This document shows positions 1 through 8,607 of a DNA stretch of 64,000 bases, in pieces. Position 1 is the first letter of the stretch. Each line of letters opens with the position of its first letter. Under the pieces are notes generated by a model. It made no database searches. It saw only the letters and a list, made by a program, of their open reading frames with translations, and had not been told where the DNA came from. The stretch lies in contig NZ_VLLI01000001.1 in assembly GCF_007830615.1 (NCBI RefSeq), positions 186,001 through 250,000 on the forward strand, in the 5' to 3' direction. A program made the translations under genes and the position numbers. Source of the DNA: Mucilaginibacter frigoritolerans. Its GTDB lineage: Bacteria > Bacteroidota > Bacteroidia > Sphingobacteriales > Sphingobacteriaceae.

Positions 1-703
1 CCAATATGATAAATAAAGCACCTATCCATGAGAATATTAAACGGGCCAGTGCCTCGCCTAAAACAATACTGTATTTTTTTACAGGTGTAGCAAAAAAACG
101 TTTAATAACCAATGTTAAGCGTAAGCTTAAAAATACAAAAGCAGTACCAAATACGCCGCTGCTTAGTAAGGAGAAACCCAGCATGCCCGGTAGTAAAAAG
201 TCTATGTATTTGTATTCGCGGCCACTTACTGTAGTTTCTTTTATTTCGGCAACAGGTTGAGGTGCTGTGCCACCCTGACTGTTTAACTGGTAAAAAACGC
301 TGTTTAATAACGATTTTAAGATAGCATCTTTAGGTTGCGATGCTTTGGTGTACTGAATATGAAGCGTAAACGGCGGACGCGAATTGTTTTTCTGAATATC
401 AATTATCGCATCAATTTTACCTTTCGATAGGTTTTTAGCCATCTCATCAGTCGACTGATCTTTTATTAGGTTGATGACTTTTGTATTGGCTAAAATCTTG
501 TAAACAGGATTAAGCGTATCGGTCGTTTTGGCAACGCCAACATCAACAGTTACCGAGCTGCCGCCGATATTGGCAAAAACGATGATGAAAATTAAGGGAA
601 ATGCCAAACTGAATACCACTGCTGAAGGGCTGCGGATAATAGAACGGAAACTGGCTACAGCTATAGCCATGGTTGCATTAAAATTGCTGTATGGTTTTTT
701 CAT
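1..703 (-). CDS. ABC-2 type transporter permease (partial, 3' end outside window)
   Basis: Reading frame runs from an ATG at 703 through the left edge without a stop, giving about 234 residues. The sequence shows a short basic cytoplasmic start, a hydrophobic segment near residues 27-46, a polar extracytoplasmic stretch of about 110 residues, then further hydrophobic segments beginning near residue 165. This is the layout of ABC-2 permeases with an N-terminal helix and a large external loop. The ATPase partner lies directly upstream on the same strand, so the pair likely forms an efflux or export complex in the inner membrane. Substrate cannot be read from the sequence. Confidence 0.85.
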   Translation of the reverse strand, partial: MKKPYSNFNATMAIAVASFRSIIRSPSAVVFSLAFPLIFIIVFANIGGSSVTVDVGVAKTTDTLNPVYKILANTKVINLIKDQSTDEMAKNLSKGKIDAIIDIQKNNSRPPFTLHIQYTKASQPKDAILKSLLNSVFYQLNSQGGTAPQPVAEIKETTVSGREYKYIDFLLPGMLGFSLLSSGVFGTAFVFLSLRLTLVIKRFFATPVKKYSIVLGEALARLIFSWIGALFIIL

Positions 704-806
704 TTTTTGTTAGTTCGATGGTTCACGGGTTCAATAGTTCATTGGGTTGCCTGATAATTAGCTTTTTGCAAACTGCAAACTAGCACCTGCAAACTGCTCA
801 AAGGGG

Positions 807-1571
807 TTACCCCTCACGCCATTCTTTGCCTGTTAGATTGATAAATACATCTTCGAGGTTGGCCAGTTTAACTTGTTTTTTACGTTCGAAGCCAGAGGCC
901 ACCAGTTCGTCAATAAAATGATTGGGTGTATCAATGCCTACAATATGGCCGCCATCAACAAAGGCAACACGGTCACATAGTTCTTCGGCCTCATCCATGT
1001 AGTGGGTAGTAATCACAACGGTTGTTCCGCTGTCACGTATCTCACGGATTAAATCCCATAGGTTACGGCGCGCCTGTGGGTCAAGTCCGGTGGTTGGTTC
1101 ATCCAGAAAAATAATCTTTGGATTATTGATGAGTGTAGTAGCTATTGAGAACCTTTGTTTTTGTCCGCCTGATAGTTCTTTATATTTTGATTTGGCTTTA
1201 TCGGTTAAGGCAACCTTTTCCAGCATTTCGGTTGGCGTTTTATCAATGCCATATAAACCACAGAAAAGTTTGATTAATTCTGATAAGTTTAAATTAGGAT
1301 AGTATCCTGCCGCCTGTAATTGCACACCAATGCGTTGCTTTATGGCAGCCGCGTCGTGATCGACAGAAAATCCATCAACTATTACGTCGCCCGATGTTTT
1401 ATTACGAAGTGTTTCGATGATCTCTAAGGTTGTTGTTTTTCCGGCTCCGTTAGGGCCAAGCAATCCGAAAATCTCACCATCGTAAACTTCAAAACTTATT
1501 CCTTTAACGGCGGCAAAGTCGCCGTAGTTTTTTACCAGGTTTTTTACTGTTATAATAGGTTGTTTTGCCAT
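807..1571 (-). CDS. ABC transporter ATP-binding protein (ABC-2 exporter)
   Basis: Cytoplasmic ATPase of the exporter whose permease follows 100 bp downstream. It has a Walker A motif GPNGAGKTT, signature LSGGQKQR, Walker B IIFLDEP and an H-loop TTH in the right order and spacing. The C-terminal tail ending NLEDVFINLTGKEWREG is typical of drug and antibiotic exporters of the ABC-2 class. An in-frame ATG at 1589 would add six residues; the internal ATG (MAKQPIITV) is preferred because family members usually begin just before the IxVxNLxKxYG motif. Substrate unknown. Confidence 0.9.
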   Translation of the reverse strand: MAKQPIITVKNLVKNYGDFAAVKGISFEVYDGEIFGLLGPNGAGKTTTLEIIETLRNKTSGDVIVDGFSVDHDAAAIKQRIGVQLQAAGYYPNLNLSELIKLFCGLYGIDKTPTEMLEKVALTDKAKSKYKELSGGQKQRFSIATTLINNPKIIFLDEPTTGLDPQARRNLWDLIREIRDSGTTVVITTHYMDEAEELCDRVAFVDGGHIVGIDTPNHFIDELVASGFERKKQVKLANLEDVFINLTGKEWREG

Positions 1572-1915
1572 GTTGTAAAAATCGTTCACAAATTTGATAT
1601 TTCAACTATTTTTTTGGTGAAAGGGCGAAAAATGATAAAGTAATGTTTTCTACAAGTGTTTTACCAGGTGACCAAACGAATGGATAATGGCCTCCAAATG
1701 ATTAAGTGCTTTTAAAGTGATGTGAACAATATGAATTGCGAGTAACGTTTTCATTGCTATTTGTGATTTATAGCACAAATTTGCATACAGGCCGGTTTTT
1801 TAGCTAAGCTTATTAGGTAAAGATGGTCAAATTGTCGGTGAAATAATTAAATATAACCGCTGAATGGAGGCATATGGCAATAAAAAAGCGGTGAAATTTC
1901 CACCGCTTTCTGTTA
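1572..1915. other. Intergenic stretch between carA 3' end and ABC exporter
   Basis: A 344-bp AT-rich gap with no convincing reading frame. Its right end holds the carA terminator hairpin. The rest should contain the exporter promoter, but no clear TAnnTTTG element stood out. Confidence 0.5.
1882..1909 (-). terminator. Intrinsic terminator of carA
   Basis: Inverted repeat aaagcggtg...caccgcttt followed, reading on the minus strand, by a run of T. It begins a few bases past the carA stop codon. Confidence 0.75.
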
Positions 1916-3019
1916 TTAGTTTTTCATCAAATTGATGAAATCATCAAACAAGTATCTTGAATCGTGCGGGCCAGGAGATGATTCAGGGTGATATTGAACC
2001 GAGAATGCTTTTTTACCTTTTACCCTAATGCCTTCTATAGATTGATCATTCAGGTTCACGTGCGTAATCTCTACTTTATCAGAAGCTCTTACAGCTTCAG
2101 GCACTACACCAAAACCATGGTTTTGTGAAGTTACTTCGCAATGGTTGATGATAATATTTTTCACCGGATGATTTAAACCACGGTGACCGTTAAACATTTT
2201 TTTAGTTGGAATGTCATTTGCTAAAGCCAGTAACTGGTGCCCTAAGCAAATACCAAACATCGGTTTGTCTGATGCCAGGATATCCTTTACTGTTTCAATA
2301 GCATAAGGCATGGCTGAAGGATCGCCGGGGCCATTTGATATAAAGTAACCTGTAGGGGCAAAGTCTTTTTCCATATCGGCAAATGATGTTTTAGCCGGGA
2401 ATACCTTGGCATAAATATCCCTGTCATCAAAATTACGCAGGATGTTTTTCTTTACACCTAAGTCAAGCACGGCTACCCTGTATTTGGCATTTTCGTTACC
2501 AAAAGTATAGGTTTCTGTAGTTGATACTTTTGATGAAAGCTCCAGTCCATCCATTGAAGGTACATCCGCCAGTTTGGCTTTTAGTTCTTCAATATCTAAA
2601 ATTTCAGAAGATATGATGGCGTTCATAGCTCCCTTATCGCGGATGTGGCGTACCAATTGACGGGTATCTATATCTGAAATACCTACAATGTTTTGTTCCT
2701 GGAAATAATCCTGTATAGATTCGTTTGCTTGTTTACGGGTATAATAAATATTGTAGTTTTTGCAAACAAGACCCGAAATCTGGATCTGGTTTGATTCCAC
2801 CTCGTTATCGGCAATACCATAATTACCAATATGTGCATTGGTGGTAACCATTATCTGTCCGAAGTAAGAAGGATCGGTAAAAATCTCCTGGTAACCGGTC
2901 ATCCCGGTATTAAAACAGATCTCGCCGGTGGTAGTACCCATTTTTCCGGCTGCTTTGCCATAAAAAACTGTTCCGTCAGCAAGTAATAATACCGCGGGTA
3001 AAGTGGTTAAGTGCGTCAT
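1916..3019 (-). CDS. carA: Carbamoyl-phosphate synthase small subunit (glutamine amidotransferase)
   Basis: Hydrolyses glutamine and passes ammonia to the large subunit CarB to make carbamoyl phosphate for pyrimidine and arginine synthesis. The 367 residues match the usual size. The N-terminal CPSase small domain (LADGTVFYG, TGYQEIFTDPSY) is followed by a class I glutaminase domain with the nucleophile Cys258 in GICLGHQ and the catalytic His344/Glu346 in YHPESSPGPHD. carB is not adjacent here. A TACCTTTG -7 element about 100 bp upstream suggests a leader of roughly 90 nt. Confidence 0.97.
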   Translation of the reverse strand: MTHLTTLPAVLLLADGTVFYGKAAGKMGTTTGEICFNTGMTGYQEIFTDPSYFGQIMVTTNAHIGNYGIADNEVESNQIQISGLVCKNYNIYYTRKQANESIQDYFQEQNIVGISDIDTRQLVRHIRDKGAMNAIISSEILDIEELKAKLADVPSMDGLELSSKVSTTETYTFGNENAKYRVAVLDLGVKKNILRNFDDRDIYAKVFPAKTSFADMEKDFAPTGYFISNGPGDPSAMPYAIETVKDILASDKPMFGICLGHQLLALANDIPTKKMFNGHRGLNHPVKNIIINHCEVTSQNHGFGVVPEAVRASDKVEITHVNLNDQSIEGIRVKGKKAFSVQYHPESSPGPHDSRYLFDDFINLMKN

Positions 3020-3120
3020 TTGATAAAAAATTTGAATGGAAAAAATGCCGGTTTGCCTGGTACAGCGCTCCGTGAAAACAAGTCGAAATATTGAAGTAGA
3101 AACCTTCCTGATTCACGCCG

Positions 3121-3128
3121 CAAAGGTA
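3121..3128 (-). promoter_or_regulatory. Putative carA promoter, -7 element
   Basis: Reads TACCTTTG on the minus strand, an exact fit to the Bacteroidota sigma-A -7 consensus TAnnTTTG, about 100 bp before the carA start. Confidence 0.55.
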
Positions 3129-3301
3129 GGGTTTTATTTCGGATTTGAAAAGTGGGATTTTGGATTTGGACTTATTTTTTTAATACTTTATTTACCTGCT
3201 GCTAATAAATGCTTAAAGTAATGATTTTATCGAATCATTTAGTTAATCTGTAGTTAATCTGATAATTCCGAAATCGAACTTTCGAAATCCGAAATTCCCT
3301 C

Positions 3302-3309
3302 TACATTTG
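3302..3309 (+). promoter_or_regulatory. Putative panB promoter, -7 element
   Basis: TACATTTG, matching TAnnTTTG, 19 bp before the panB ATG, so a short leader is expected. Confidence 0.55.
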
Positions 3310-3328
3310 TACCACTAAATAGTTAACC

Positions 3329-4144
3329 ATGTCAACACATAAAGAGGTTAAAAGAATTACCACCCACATTTTGCAGGAAATGAAAAACCGTGGCGAAAAG
3401 ATATCCATGCTTACCGCCTATGATTATTCAATGGCTGCTATAGTTGATGAAGCCGGAGTAGATATTATACTGGTAGGCGACTCAGCATCAAATGTTATGG
3501 CGGGTCACGAAACTACTTTGCCCATTACGCTCGATCAGATGATTTATCATGCATCATCAGTAGTACGTGCAGCGAAAAGAGCTTTGGTAGTAGTCGATCT
3601 GCCTTTTGGTTCGTATCAGGGTAATTCAAAAGAGGCGTTGAACTCGGCCATCCGTATAATGAAGGAGGCTGGTGCACATTGTATTAAAATTGAAGGTGGA
3701 GTTGAAATTTCTGAGTCAGTTAGCCGCATCCTTACAGCAGGTATCCCGGTTATGGGTCATTTAGGATTAACACCACAATCTATCTATAAATTCGGAACGT
3801 ATACAGTAAGAGCTAAGGAAGAAGCTGAGGCACAGAAATTGCGCGAAGATGCGCTTAAGCTACAGGAGTTAGGCTGTTTTGGCATTGTATTGGAAAAAAT
3901 TCCGGCGAAATTGGCCAAAGAGGTAAGTGAAAGTTTAAGCATTCCCATTATAGGTATTGGTGCTGGTCGTCACTGTGACGGACAGGTGCTGGTAATACAT
4001 GATATGTTGGGAATTAACAAAGAATTTAAACCCAGGTTTCTACGTCAGTATGCTGATTTAAATGGCATCATGAACAAAGCTATCAAACACTATGTTGATG
4101 ATGTAAAGTCAAAGAGCTTCCCTAACGAGAAAGAAGAGTATTAA
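3329..4144 (+). CDS. panB: 3-methyl-2-oxobutanoate hydroxymethyltransferase
   Basis: Transfers a hydroxymethyl group from methylene-tetrahydrofolate to 2-oxoisovalerate, giving ketopantoate, the first committed step of pantothenate and CoA synthesis. The protein is 271 residues, usual for PanB, and shows the family signatures [10 protein letters not shown], the metal-binding [20 protein letters not shown] region, [16 protein letters not shown] and [18 protein letters not shown]. It is followed on the same strand by an RluA-type pseudouridine synthase, separated by a heptad inverted repeat. Confidence 0.97.
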   Translation: MSTHKEVKRITTHILQEMKNRGEKISMLTAYDYSMAAIVDEAGVDIILVGDSASNVMAGHETTLPITLDQMIYHASSVVRAAKRALVVVDLPFGSYQGNSKEALNSAIRIMKEAGAHCIKIEGGVEISESVSRILTAGIPVMGHLGLTPQSIYKFGTYTVRAKEEAEAQKLREDALKLQELGCFGIVLEKIPAKLAKEVSESLSIPIIGIGAGRHCDGQVLVIHDMLGINKEFKPRFLRQYADLNGIMNKAIKHYVDDVKSKSFPNEKEEY

Positions 4145-4154
4145 TTATTTAGCT

Positions 4155-4255
4155 GATGGTTCATGGTTGATAGTTCATGGTACCTGCATCTATTGAACCA
4201 CTTATCTGTTGATAAACCGCTTTTGCAATGAACCATCAACTATTAACCATCAACT
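4155..4255. repeat. Heptad-type inverted repeat
   Basis: Left arm 4155-4180 (ggttcatggttgatagttc) and right arm 4228-4255 (gaaccatcaactattaacc) are imperfect reverse complements. The right arm repeats with a 7/14-base period (AACCATC AACTATT AACCATC AACT). It lies between panB and the downstream gene. Confidence 0.6.
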
Positions 4256-4262
4256 GCTGACT

Positions 4263-4988
4263 ATGTCCAAAACGGTAATAAAATACATCAACCACGAGGT
4301 AACAGATAGTGATATTCTTTATGAGGATAATCACCTTATTGCTGTGAATAAAAGGGCAGGGGATATTGTGCAGGTTGATGATACCGGAGATGAATCACTG
4401 GATGATAAGGTTAAAAAATATATCGCCAAAAAGTATAATAAGCCCAATGGTGCTTTTCTAGGCGTGGTACATAGGTTGGACAGACCTGTTAGTGGTGTGA
4501 TCCTTTTTGCCAAAACAAGCAAGGCGTTAGAGCGCATCAATAGCATGTTTAAGGGCCGGGAAATGCATAAAACGTATTATGCCGTTGTACGCAATCGTCC
4601 GCAGCCGGAATCAGGAAATCTGGTGCATTGGTTATTGAAAAATCCGCAAAAAAATGTGACTAAGGCACATGATCATGAAGTCAACGGCAGCCAGCGGTCC
4701 GAATTAAATTATAAATTGGTTGGCGAATTAAATGGCTATTATTTAATTGAGGTTGATCCTATAACCGGCCGCCCGCATCAAATAAGGGTGCAGCTTTCTA
4801 CCCTTGGCTGCCCTATAGTTGGCGATAATAAATATGGTTATCCAAGAGGAAGCCTGCGCAAAAGCATCAGCTTGCATGCCAGAAAACTGCAATTTATCCA
4901 TCCTATAAAAAAAGAGCCGGTGGTTATTGTTGCCCCTGTACCGAAAGATGGTTTCTGGGAGAAATTTGAAGGGATGATGGATTCTTGA
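4263..4988 (+). CDS. RluA-family pseudouridine synthase
   Basis: Isomerises specific uridines in rRNA or tRNA to pseudouridine. The catalytic motif HRLDRPVSG is present, with the active Asp in HRLD, followed by GRPHQIRVQLS, both diagnostic for the RluA/RluC/RluD family. The ATG at 4263 gives 241 residues beginning MSKTVIKYI; the frame extends upstream to 4209 but that part overlaps the inverted repeat and looks non-coding. No S4 domain is visible at the N-terminus, so this is one of the short RluA-like enzymes; the target base cannot be assigned. Confidence 0.92.
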   Translation: MSKTVIKYINHEVTDSDILYEDNHLIAVNKRAGDIVQVDDTGDESLDDKVKKYIAKKYNKPNGAFLGVVHRLDRPVSGVILFAKTSKALERINSMFKGREMHKTYYAVVRNRPQPESGNLVHWLLKNPQKNVTKAHDHEVNGSQRSELNYKLVGELNGYYLIEVDPITGRPHQIRVQLSTLGCPIVGDNKYGYPRGSLRKSISLHARKLQFIHPIKKEPVVIVAPVPKDGFWEKFEGMMDS

Positions 4989-5205
4989 TTTTTCCTGTAA
5001 AACTATACTATATTCCTGCATTATCTGTTCATAGCTATATAGAGTTCACGCGTTCATTTTTGAAAGGTGTTTAATTCTTTCTTTGCGCTTAATTTCTCTG
5101 ACCCTTGATTTCAGATTGTCAGAGTTTTCTCTTTTTATAGAAATGCAAAAACAATTTATTAATCTTTTAGTTTTTGTTTACGATATGAATTTAGTTAATC
5201 TGGAC

Positions 5206-5559
5206 ATGGGCAAGTGTATAGTAATCCTTGAGGATGAGAAAGCAACATTGGAAATGATGGAAATGGCCCTTGAAGACGAAGGTTATGATGTTATAGCCAT
5301 TAATCATCATGAGCCGCCCGAATATATTATTGATTTTGCACCTCAGCTAATATTGCTTGATGTAAGGTTGTCAAACGGCTATGGGCATCTTTTGTGTGAA
5401 GACCTGAAGAAAAATCCCCGTACTTCTAAAATCCCGGTAATATTGGTTTCGGGAGCGGGAAACTTGGAGAAAATTGCCAAGGATTGCAATGCAAATAATT
5501 ACTTGTCAAAACCATTTGATATGGACGAGTTGTTGAAAATTACAAGAAAGTACATTTAA
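5206..5559 (+). CDS. Stand-alone response regulator receiver protein
   Basis: A single CheY-like receiver domain of 117 residues with no output domain. Acidic pair ED at residues 9-10, phospho-acceptor Asp52 in LILLDVRLSNG, Ser/Thr switch region (VILVSGAG) and the conserved lysine in YLSKPFD are all present. The frame is open to 5083, where it would begin with TTG; that TTG lies in a TTTCTTTG sequence resembling a -7 element, so the upstream part is probably leader. ATGs at 5143 and 5185 are alternatives. No kinase is adjacent. A similar protein is encoded at 20800-21168. Confidence 0.85.
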   Translation: MGKCIVILEDEKATLEMMEMALEDEGYDVIAINHHEPPEYIIDFAPQLILLDVRLSNGYGHLLCEDLKKNPRTSKIPVILVSGAGNLEKIAKDCNANNYLSKPFDMDELLKITRKYI

Positions 5560-5573
5560 CGGAATACTTTAAC

Positions 5574-6563
5574 TTATAAACCGCAAACCTTATTCCAGAT
5601 TTTTTCATCCACCAAAACGCCTTCTTTGAGGCTTTTTTCCCTTGTTCTTATGGTGTTTTCTCCAGGATAAGCTATTGAGCCACCTTCGTGTTCCGCCCGG
5701 CTGGTTTTTGTATAGTTAATGATCTCTTCAATTAAATTTGCAGTATGCCGGCTGCTATCCGGCTTTATACAAATAAATACCTGCGAAACAGCACTTTCTT
5801 TTTCACTTTGTGTGATTTTTGCAGTAGAGTTTCCCTGACTCAACACGGTTGCCAAAAGATCAAGCACTAATGAAAGCCCTGATCCTTTCCAGAAACCAAT
5901 AGGTAGTAGCCTTTTTGATTCCAATATGGTTGCTGCATCGGTACTCAAATTACCTTCGTTGTCATAACCACCGGGTAATGGTAACTCTTGATGGTTTGAT
6001 TTATATTGATTGAGTTTACCAACAGAATATTGAGAAATAGCCATATCCAGCACCACATGTCCATCGCTACGCGGTATAGCAACAACCAAAGGGTTATTTC
6101 CTAGTCGTGGGTCTAACCCACCCCATGGTGGTAAGTTGGCAATGGTATTGGTAAAACAAATGCCGATCATCCCTGCTTCGGCAGCTTGCCATCCGTAAGT
6201 ACCGGCCCGCATCCAATGGTTAGTATTTTTAATAGCTAAGCAACCAATGCCATTTTCTTTTGCCAGTTCAATGGCTCTGCCCATGCAAAAGCGGGCGTTT
6301 AAGATACCTACACCCAAATTACCGTTCCATTGTTCAAGCGATCCGAATGCTCCCTCTTTTGTTGGCTCGGCATCTGGTTTTACCAGGCCTTCTTTTACAA
6401 ATTCAACAAAAGTAGGGAAACGGTTTAAGCCATGAGTATATACCCCATCTCTGCTGTTTTTGGCAAAAGTATCGGCACATGTTTCGGCTTTGTCTTCACC
6501 AAAATTAAGGGCAAGCAATATTCTTTTGAACTCGGATTTTAACTTGTTGAACGGAACACGCAT
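5574..6563 (-). CDS. yiaK: 3-dehydro-L-gulonate 2-dehydrogenase-like (malate/L-lactate dehydrogenase family)
   Basis: NAD(P)H-dependent oxidoreductase of the Ldh_2 family, which differs from classical Rossmann lactate dehydrogenases. Residues such as NSRDGVYTHGLNRFP, the NHWMRAGTYGWQAAEAG block and LGNNPLVVAIPR match the YiaK/DlgD branch, which reduces 2,3-diketo-L-gulonate in L-ascorbate or related sugar-acid use. About 329 residues from the ATG at 6563 (MRVPFNKLK); an in-frame start at 6584 would add seven. The specific substrate is inferred from family resemblance; no other ascorbate genes are nearby. The alcohol dehydrogenase gene lies upstream beyond a terminator. Confidence 0.85.
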   Translation of the reverse strand: MRVPFNKLKSEFKRILLALNFGEDKAETCADTFAKNSRDGVYTHGLNRFPTFVEFVKEGLVKPDAEPTKEGAFGSLEQWNGNLGVGILNARFCMGRAIELAKENGIGCLAIKNTNHWMRAGTYGWQAAEAGMIGICFTNTIANLPPWGGLDPRLGNNPLVVAIPRSDGHVVLDMAISQYSVGKLNQYKSNHQELPLPGGYDNEGNLSTDAATILESKRLLPIGFWKGSGLSLVLDLLATVLSQGNSTAKITQSEKESAVSQVFICIKPDSSRHTANLIEEIINYTKTSRAEHEGGSIAYPGENTIRTREKSLKEGVLVDEKIWNKVCGL

Positions 6564-6582
6564 AGTATTATAAAGATAAAAC

Positions 6583-6618
6583 AAAAAGTCAGGAGGCCTT
6601 TCAACTTCCTGACTTTTT
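6583..6618 (-). terminator. Intrinsic terminator of the alcohol dehydrogenase gene
   Basis: Perfect stem aaaaagtcagga / tcctgacttttt with a loop of about 12 nt. On the minus strand it lies 25 bp past the dehydrogenase stop and is followed by T-rich sequence. Confidence 0.8.
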
Positions 6619-6643
6619 GGATTGTTTAAAATCAGTTTTTCTT

Positions 6644-7684
6644 TTACAAAGAAGCCATATCAATTACAAAACGGTAACGAACATCACCCTTTAGCATGCG
6701 CTCATAAGCTTCGTTAATATAGTCTATGTTAATTACTTCCACATCTGATGTTATACCATGTTCAGCACAATAATCTAACATTTCCTGGGTTTCTTTTATT
6801 CCGCCAATTAATGAGCCGGCTAAACGTCTGCGTTTCATAATCAGGTTAAATGCTGCTACCTGTGGTGCTTCTGGTGGTACGCCAACCAATATCATGGTGC
6901 CATCAAGCTTAAGCATTTGCAGGTAAAAATTGTATTCGTGCTGTGCAGAAATGGTATTCAGTATAAAATCAAAAGTACCCATTACTTCATTTACCTGCTC
7001 AGGATTACTGGTAACCACAAAGTGATGTGCACCTAATTGTTCAGCGTCTTTTCTTTTTGATTCGGAAGTACTTAATACGGTAACTTCAGCACCCATTGAA
7101 GCTGCCAGTTTAACACCCATATGGCCCAATCCACCTAAACCTACAACGGCGATTTTATGCCCTTTTCCAACTTTCCATTCCCTTAACGGCGAGTAGGTAG
7201 TAATACCGGCACAAAGTAACGGAGCAACTCCCGAAAGTGGTAATTTATCAGAAACATGCAGTGTGTAATTTTCATCAACTACTATCTGGTTTGAATATCC
7301 TCCATAAGTTGGATGGCCCTCTTTATCGCGTCCATTGTAGGTGCCTATCATACCAACATCGCAATATTGCTCCAATCCAGCTTTACAGCTTGGGCACACC
7401 CGGCACGAATCAACAAAACAGCCAATGCCGGCGGTTTCACCAACTTTAAATTTTGTTACCTGGCGGCCCACTTTGGTAATTTTGCCTACAATTTCATGTC
7501 CGGGTACCATTGGGAAAATGGAACCACCCCACTCATCACGTACCTGGTGAATATCTGAATGGCAAACGCCACAATATAATATGTCTATCTGTACATCATG
7601 TGGCCCAACTTCACGGCGTTCAAATTTAAATGGTTCTAATGGTATTTTTGCCTGCGATGCGGCATAGCCTTTTGCTGCTATCAT
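6644..7684 (-). CDS. Zinc-dependent NAD(P) alcohol dehydrogenase (YahK/CAD-like)
   Basis: Medium-chain dehydrogenase, 346 residues. Catalytic zinc ligands appear as CGVCHSD and GHEIVGK; the structural zinc cluster is DSCRVCPSCKAGLEQYC; the nucleotide-binding loop is VVGLGGLGHMGVK. This combination is typical of the cinnamyl-alcohol/YahK group of aldehyde reductases, which act on a broad range of aldehydes with NADPH. A TATATTTG -7 element sits about 30 bp upstream and a strong terminator follows, so it looks monocistronic. Confidence 0.93.
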   Translation of the reverse strand: MIAAKGYAASQAKIPLEPFKFERREVGPHDVQIDILYCGVCHSDIHQVRDEWGGSIFPMVPGHEIVGKITKVGRQVTKFKVGETAGIGCFVDSCRVCPSCKAGLEQYCDVGMIGTYNGRDKEGHPTYGGYSNQIVVDENYTLHVSDKLPLSGVAPLLCAGITTYSPLREWKVGKGHKIAVVGLGGLGHMGVKLAASMGAEVTVLSTSESKRKDAEQLGAHHFVVTSNPEQVNEVMGTFDFILNTISAQHEYNFYLQMLKLDGTMILVGVPPEAPQVAAFNLIMKRRRLAGSLIGGIKETQEMLDYCAEHGITSDVEVINIDYINEAYERMLKGDVRYRFVIDMASL

Positions 7685-7712
7685 ATTACTTTATCTTAGT
7701 TAAATGGAGATG

Positions 7713-7720
7713 CAAATATA
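7713..7720 (-). promoter_or_regulatory. Putative promoter of the alcohol dehydrogenase, -7 element
   Basis: TATATTTG on the minus strand, an exact TAnnTTTG match, about 30 bp before the ATG at 7684. Confidence 0.6.
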
Positions 7721-7880
7721 AATCAAATCAGTGCATAGGTCAGATTTGCCCAATGGCTATTTAAAAAATTAGTTGTTTCAGGGATGAATATTAGTGCTGG
7801 TGAAGTTTCTTTTCAGCGCTAAAATAATTGGCGTTTTAAACAGTTATAATAATCACTGCAATAATAACCGCTAGAATTTT

Positions 7881-7888
7881 TATTTTTG
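7881..7888 (+). promoter_or_regulatory. Putative promoter of the 170-residue lipoprotein, -7 element
   Basis: TATTTTTG, matching TAnnTTTG, 13 bp before the ATG at 7902. Confidence 0.5.
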
Positions 7889-7901
7889 CCGATATTAAAT
7901 A

Positions 7902-8414
7902 ATGAAAAATAAACACTTTATACTGATTGCGTTAATTTTATTATCGGCTTTCATTATTAATTCATGTAAAAAATCAAGTCAAAACCCAATAGAGTCCCTT
8001 TTTACAGGCGATTCATGGCAACTGGCCTCTATAACCGCTTATTATTATACTGGAAATACCCTCGACTCTACGCAAACCATAAGCCCTAGCTGCGGTTCGG
8101 GATTAATTCAATATTTTACCTTTTACAGCAATAATACTTGTACTTATTCCAATTTTGATTGTATAGCACAAACTACGGCTGCCGCACAATGGTCGCTTTC
8201 AGCCAACCAGCTTTTTTTATCTGCAAATGTAGTTTGTAAAGACACCTCAGCAGCAGGAACTTCCATGCCATTTTCTTACGCCAGTATACAAAATTTGGGT
8301 CACTTTTCATTAGTATTACAAACTGGCGATATACAGCCTAATTACTCACTTACCAAGCCACGCAAAATTATACAGTACGGTTTTATACGTGAAAAAATAA
8401 CTACCGGTAATTGA
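7902..8414 (+). CDS. Hypothetical lipoprotein (lipocalin-like)
   Basis: 170 residues starting MKNKHFILIALILLSAF and ending its signal with a lipobox at INSCKK (Cys22), so it is likely lipid-anchored in the periplasm or outer membrane. The mature part begins with a phrase of the type 'SLFTGDSWQLASITAYYYTG', reminiscent of the lipocalin-like lipoproteins frequent in Sphingobacteriaceae, where a WxL..I strand opens a small beta barrel. It has its own promoter and no operon partner. Specific function unknown. Confidence 0.75.
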   Translation: MKNKHFILIALILLSAFIINSCKKSSQNPIESLFTGDSWQLASITAYYYTGNTLDSTQTISPSCGSGLIQYFTFYSNNTCTYSNFDCIAQTTAAAQWSLSANQLFLSANVVCKDTSAAGTSMPFSYASIQNLGHFSLVLQTGDIQPNYSLTKPRKIIQYGFIREKITTGN

Positions 8415-8511
8415 GGTTAAATTTCACTTGCTTTATTGTTAATAAATCAGGAATAAATCAAAAAAAACATCCCTTATACATTTAAGGGCATGGCTATTGA
8501 TAGTAAAACTT

Positions 8512-8519
8512 TATATTTG
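8512..8519 (+). promoter_or_regulatory. Putative purN promoter, -7 element
   Basis: TATATTTG, matching TAnnTTTG, 88 bp before the purN ATG; implies an untranslated leader of about 80 nt. Confidence 0.5.
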
Positions 8520-8607
8520 GGACAATATAAAAAACTGAACGTAGTTGTAAATCCATATTCAACTACACCGGTTTGATAATTGTGCCATCTAAAAGCATTA
8601 AGTTTTA

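Larger units (their letters stand above)
3020..3328. other. Divergent control region between carA and panB
   Basis: A 309-bp gap holding outward-facing promoters for carA (-7 at 3121-3128, minus) and panB (-7 at 3302-3309, plus). Between them lies a degenerate inverted repeat (3136-3170 and 3266-3298) built from CCGAAAT-like heptads, and a direct repeat of agttaatctg at 3241-3250 and 3252-3261. No gene is supported here. Confidence 0.6.

Noticed and set aside
6..260. 84-codon plus-strand frame at the left edge
   Set aside because: Antisense to the ABC-2 permease, whose frame is continuous across the region with clear membrane helices.
3036..3221. 61-codon plus-strand frame in the carA-panB gap
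   Set aside because: It covers the carA promoter and heptad repeats; no codon pattern supports it.
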